8,084 nucleotides of DNA from JAVJPJ01 sp040217295 (GTDB taxonomy: Bacteria > Pseudomonadota > Alphaproteobacteria > Rhodobacterales > Rhodobacteraceae): assembly GCA_964460185.1 (NCBI GenBank), contig CAYWTM010000139.1, positions 1 through 8,084 of the forward strand, in the 5' to 3' direction. The translations under genes were made by a program, and so were the position numbers. The notes under the pieces were generated by a model. It ran no database searches. It was not told the DNA's origin and saw only the letters and a program-made list of their open reading frames with translations. Positions within the stretch are counted from its first letter, which is position 1. Every line of letters begins with the position of its first letter. Below, piece by piece: positions 5,697 to 8,084 of the stretch.

Positions 5697-6389
5697 TCAA
5701 TCCCGAGATATGCGCGCCATCAACGCCTTGAGCGCGGCCCGTTCAACCTCGCCCCAATCCGCGCCGCGGGCGCGGAACAAGGTCGCCTCGGACCGGTGGA
5801 TCAGGCCATCGTCCAGGATCTTCAGGTGGTTGGCGCGCAGCGTCTCACCGGTTGAGGTTATGTCGGCGATGGCTTCGGCCGTGCCATGGGCCACGGTGCC
5901 CTCGGTCGCGCCCTGGCTGTCGACCAGTTGATAGTCGGCAACGCCGGCGTCGCGCAGGAATTCGCGGACCAGACGGTGATACTTGGTGGCGATGCGCAGG
6001 CGGAACCCGTGATGCGCGCGAAAGGCTGCCGCCACCGCATCGAGATCGTCCAGACCGTTGACATCGATCCAGCACTTCGGCACCGCGATGATCAGGTCCG
6101 CGTGGCCGAACCCCATGGGCGCCATGACCTCGACCGTCTGATCCCATGCCGGGATGCGTTCCTGCACCAGATCGCTGCCGGTGACCCCAAGGTGGATGCG
6201 CCCGGCCGCCAGTTCGCGCGGGATCTCACCGGCCGAAAGCAGCATCAGGTCGACATCCGCGCCCGCAACCTCGGCCGCGTATTCGCGGTCCGACCCGCTG
6301 CGCCGCATTTCGACCCCGCGATCGGCGAACCAGGCAAAGGTCTTTTCCATCAGCCGCCCCTTGGAGGGCACGCCCAGGCGAATGCTCAT
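5697..6389 (-). CDS. hisG: ATP phosphoribosyltransferase, short-form catalytic subunit
   Basis: First and committed enzyme of histidine biosynthesis, joining PRPP and ATP to N1-(5-phosphoribosyl)-ATP. At 230 residues it is the short form (HisGs), which lacks the C-terminal regulatory domain and needs HisZ. Motifs: the N-terminal GVPSKGRLMEKT (6-17), LMLLSAGEIP (48-57), HLGVTGSDLV (66-75), FGHADLIIAVP (94-104), and the PRPP-binding loop region DSQGATEGTVAHGTAEAI (157-174) followed by ADITSTGETLRAN (175-187). The ATG at 6389 overlaps the hisZ stop as ATGA and has a strong GGAGGT (complement of 6396-6401) six bases upstream, so it can initiate efficiently as well as by coupling. It is the last gene of the hisS-hisZ-hisG operon. 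Histidine feedback probably acts through the HisG-HisZ complex; this is known for the family, not seen here. Confidence 0.97.
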   Translation of the reverse strand: MSIRLGVPSKGRLMEKTFAWFADRGVEMRRSGSDREYAAEVAGADVDLMLLSAGEIPRELAAGRIHLGVTGSDLVQERIPAWDQTVEVMAPMGFGHADLIIAVPKCWIDVNGLDDLDAVAAAFRAHHGFRLRIATKYHRLVREFLRDAGVADYQLVDSQGATEGTVAHGTAEAIADITSTGETLRANHLKILDDGLIHRSEATLFRARGADWGEVERAALKALMARISRD

Positions 6390-7492
6390 GACCCGACCTC
6401 CGCCAGTTGCAGAAGGATTTCGGGACGGATCACGCCGCCCACGGCAGGGATCTCGCGGCCGCCACCCAACTGCCGGGTCAGCGCGTCATAGCGCCCGCCG
6501 GTGGCCACCGGAGGCATGTCGGCCATGGCGGGGCCCAGAAAGCCAAAAACGAAGCCATCGTAGTATTCCATCGTGGTGCGGCCATAGCTGGCCTCGAACG
6601 GCAGCGTGCGGACATCGATACCGGCGCTGTCCAGCGCATCCATGCGACGCTCGAACCGGTCCACGGCCGGCGTGAGACCGGGCAGATCGACACACACGTC
6701 GCGGAGGTTTTCGTGCACATCGGGCAGGGCCGCCTTGAGCGACAGGATGACGCCCAGAACCTCGGCCTCGGCGGCGGAAATCGTGGGCGCGCCCGCATCT
6801 TCGGCCAGGGTGTGCAGGCGTTCGGCCACCTCGCCGCGGGACCGCAGCCCGATCTCGGGACCGGCCTCGGCGATCAGCGCGGACACGCCATGTTCGCCCA
6901 TGGCCTCGATCAGGGCGGCGCGGGCGGCCGACGGGGGTGTGCGCCCGGTAAAGCGGTCGATCAGCGCACGGAACCGGCGCGGGCGCCAGATATGCCGACG
7001 CAGCGCGGCCTTGCGCGGCTCGGTCGTGCCCAGGGTCTCGACGGCGGCCATCAGCAGGCCGATATCACCGGTCACGGCCCGCAGCCCGTGAGGTGCCAGG
7101 ACCTTGGCAAACAGCGCGAAGACCTCGGCATCGGCGCGGGCGGGATCTTCGCGGTCGAACAGTTCGAAGCCCACCTGAAGGTATTCGTTGGGCCGCCCGG
7201 ACCCCGCGGGCTGTTTGCGGAACACCTCGCCCTGATAGGTGTAGCGCGCGGGTTCGGCCCCGGTGTCCATGTGCATCTGCACCACGGGCACGGTGAAATC
7301 CGGGCGCAACATCATCTCGCCCCGGTCGGCGTCGTCGGTCACGTAGGCGCGTGCGCGAATGTCTTCGCCGTAGAGATCGAGAAGCGTGTCGGCAGGCAGC
7401 AGCAGATCGGCCTCGATCGGCAAAGCGCCCGACGCCGCGAAAAAGGCCTGAAGCCGCGCGGCTTCGGCCCGGAGGGTGGCCTTGTCGGTCAC
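6386..7492 (-). CDS. hisZ: ATP phosphoribosyltransferase regulatory subunit
   Basis: HisZ is a catalytically inactive histidyl-tRNA synthetase paralogue that binds short-form HisG to form the active, histidine-sensitive enzyme. The protein has 368 residues. Class II synthetase-like motifs remain: MLRPDFTVPVVQMHM (61-75), RYTYQGEVFRKQPAGSGRPN (83-102), EYLQVGFELFD (103-113), FEASYGRTTMEYYDGFVFGF (299-318) and ATGGRYDALTRQLGGG (330-345). The start is GTG at 7492, which overlaps the hisS stop as GTGA; it gives the family's usual short N-terminus. An in-frame ATG at 7573 would add 27 Pro/Arg/Gly-rich residues inside hisS and is not credible. There is only a weak ribosome site (GGA), so translation is probably coupled to hisS. 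Confidence 0.95.
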   Translation of the reverse strand: MTDKATLRAEAARLQAFFAASGALPIEADLLLPADTLLDLYGEDIRARAYVTDDADRGEMMLRPDFTVPVVQMHMDTGAEPARYTYQGEVFRKQPAGSGRPNEYLQVGFELFDREDPARADAEVFALFAKVLAPHGLRAVTGDIGLLMAAVETLGTTEPRKAALRRHIWRPRRFRALIDRFTGRTPPSAARAALIEAMGEHGVSALIAEAGPEIGLRSRGEVAERLHTLAEDAGAPTISAAEAEVLGVILSLKAALPDVHENLRDVCVDLPGLTPAVDRFERRMDALDSAGIDVRTLPFEASYGRTTMEYYDGFVFGFLGPAMADMPPVATGGRYDALTRQLGGGREIPAVGGVIRPEILLQLAEVGS

Positions 7493-8084
7493 TGGTGGCG
7501 GTCCAGGATCGCGCGCACCTGCGCGACCAGGTCGGACAGCGGCACCTCGACCTGGGCGGGCTGGGATTTCCACTCCTCCAGCGTCGCATCCTGCGCGAGC
7601 TTTGCGCCAAGGACCAGGTCCTTGATCTGCACCACGCCGCGCGCGGCCTCGTCCGAGCCCTGGATCACGGCGACGGGGCTTTGGCGTTTGTCGGCGTATT
7701 TGAGCTGGTTGCCGAAATTCTTGGGGTTGCCCAGGTAGACCTCGGCCCGGATACCGGCGTGGCGCAGGTCGCTGGCCATGCGCTGGTACTCGGCCATACG
7801 GTCGCGGTCCATGACGGTGACGATGACGGGGCCTCGGGTCGCGCCCGAAAGCCGCCCCTTGGCGCGCAGCGCGGCCAGAAGCCGGTCGACGCCGATGGAA
7901 ACACCCGTGGCCGGCACCTCTTGCCCGGTGAAGCGTTTCACGAGGTCGTCATAGCGGCCCCCGCCTGCAACGGAGCCGAATTGGCGCGGGCGGCCCTTTT
8001 CGTCGAGGATCTCGAAGGTCAGTTCCGCCTCGTAGACCGGGCCGGTGTAGTAGCCGAGGCCCCGGACGACCGAGGGGTCGATGA
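7489..8084 (-). CDS. hisS: Histidyl-tRNA synthetase, C-terminal part (cut by window edge)
   Basis: Class II aminoacyl-tRNA synthetase that charges tRNA-His. About 197 C-terminal residues are visible; the start lies right of the window. The reading frame continues to the edge, so the ATG/GTG near 7941 is internal. Visible parts are the His-A region VVRGLGYYTGPVYEAELTFE with the catalytic arginine, the glycine-rich GSVAGGGRYDDLVKRF, motif 3 GVSIGVDRLLAAL, and the anticodon-binding domain (PVIVTVMDRDRMAEY, EVYLGNPKNFGNQLKYADKR, VAVIQGSDE). The His-A segment reads RGLGYYTGPVYE instead of the common RGLDYYNRTVFE, as in the divergent alphaproteobacterial HisRS type. Its TGA stop overlaps the hisZ GTG by four bases. 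It is the first visible gene of the operon with hisZ and hisG. Confidence 0.96.
   Translation of the reverse strand, partial: IDPSVVRGLGYYTGPVYEAELTFEILDEKGRPRQFGSVAGGGRYDDLVKRFTGQEVPATGVSIGVDRLLAALRAKGRLSGATRGPVIVTVMDRDRMAEYQRMASDLRHAGIRAEVYLGNPKNFGNQLKYADKRQSPVAVIQGSDEAARGVVQIKDLVLGAKLAQDATLEEWKSQPAQVEVPLSDLVAQVRAILDRHQ

Noticed and set aside
6407..7738. 443-residue plus-strand open frame antisense to hisZ and hisS
   Set aside because: It crosses two well-supported genes and has typical shadow composition.

Overview
The window looks like chromosomal core sequence from a marine alphaproteobacterium of the order Rhodobacterales (Roseobacter/Rhodobacter-type). Support for this is the high-GC coding sequence, a cysteine-free S4 N-terminus of the type seen in this group, a class II (B12-dependent) ribonucleotide reductase, a DUF1489 protein (a family I know only from Alphaproteobacteria), short-form HisG with HisZ, and a Hint protein of the Rhodobacteraceae type. 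No mobile elements, tRNA, rRNA, CRISPR or phage genes were seen.

Layout from left to right. At 1-205 (minus) is the 5' part of rpsD, with a clear promoter at 338-365 and a leader of about 125 nt holding two GC hairpins. At 362-1441 (minus) is a Hint-domain protein whose stop codon lies inside the rpsD -35 box. At 1442-1566 is its own AT-rich promoter region with inverted repeats. At 1567-2490 (minus) is an outer-membrane beta-barrel of the LpxR/DUF2219 lipid A deacylase family. At 2625-4898 (minus) is nrdJ. At 4899-5075 is a divergent promoter region. At 5076-5513 (plus), the only plus-strand gene, is a DUF1489 protein. At 5514-5696 is a convergent gap with inverted repeats. From 5697 to the right edge (minus) is an operon hisS-hisZ-hisG, transcribed from right to left, in which successive genes overlap by 4 bp (GTGA and ATGA).

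How the genes relate: hisG and hisZ together make the first enzyme of histidine biosynthesis, and hisS charges tRNA with the product, so the operon joins synthesis and use of histidine. nrdJ makes deoxyribonucleotides for DNA synthesis. rpsD is a ribosome assembly gene. The Hint and LpxR-like genes are surface or unknown-function genes between these housekeeping loci. I see no complete new multi-gene system. The parts most worth a second look are the Hint protein (duplicated N-terminal motif and possible self-processing), the structured promoter region in front of it, the rpsD leader hairpins, and the LpxR-like protein with an altered active-site segment.
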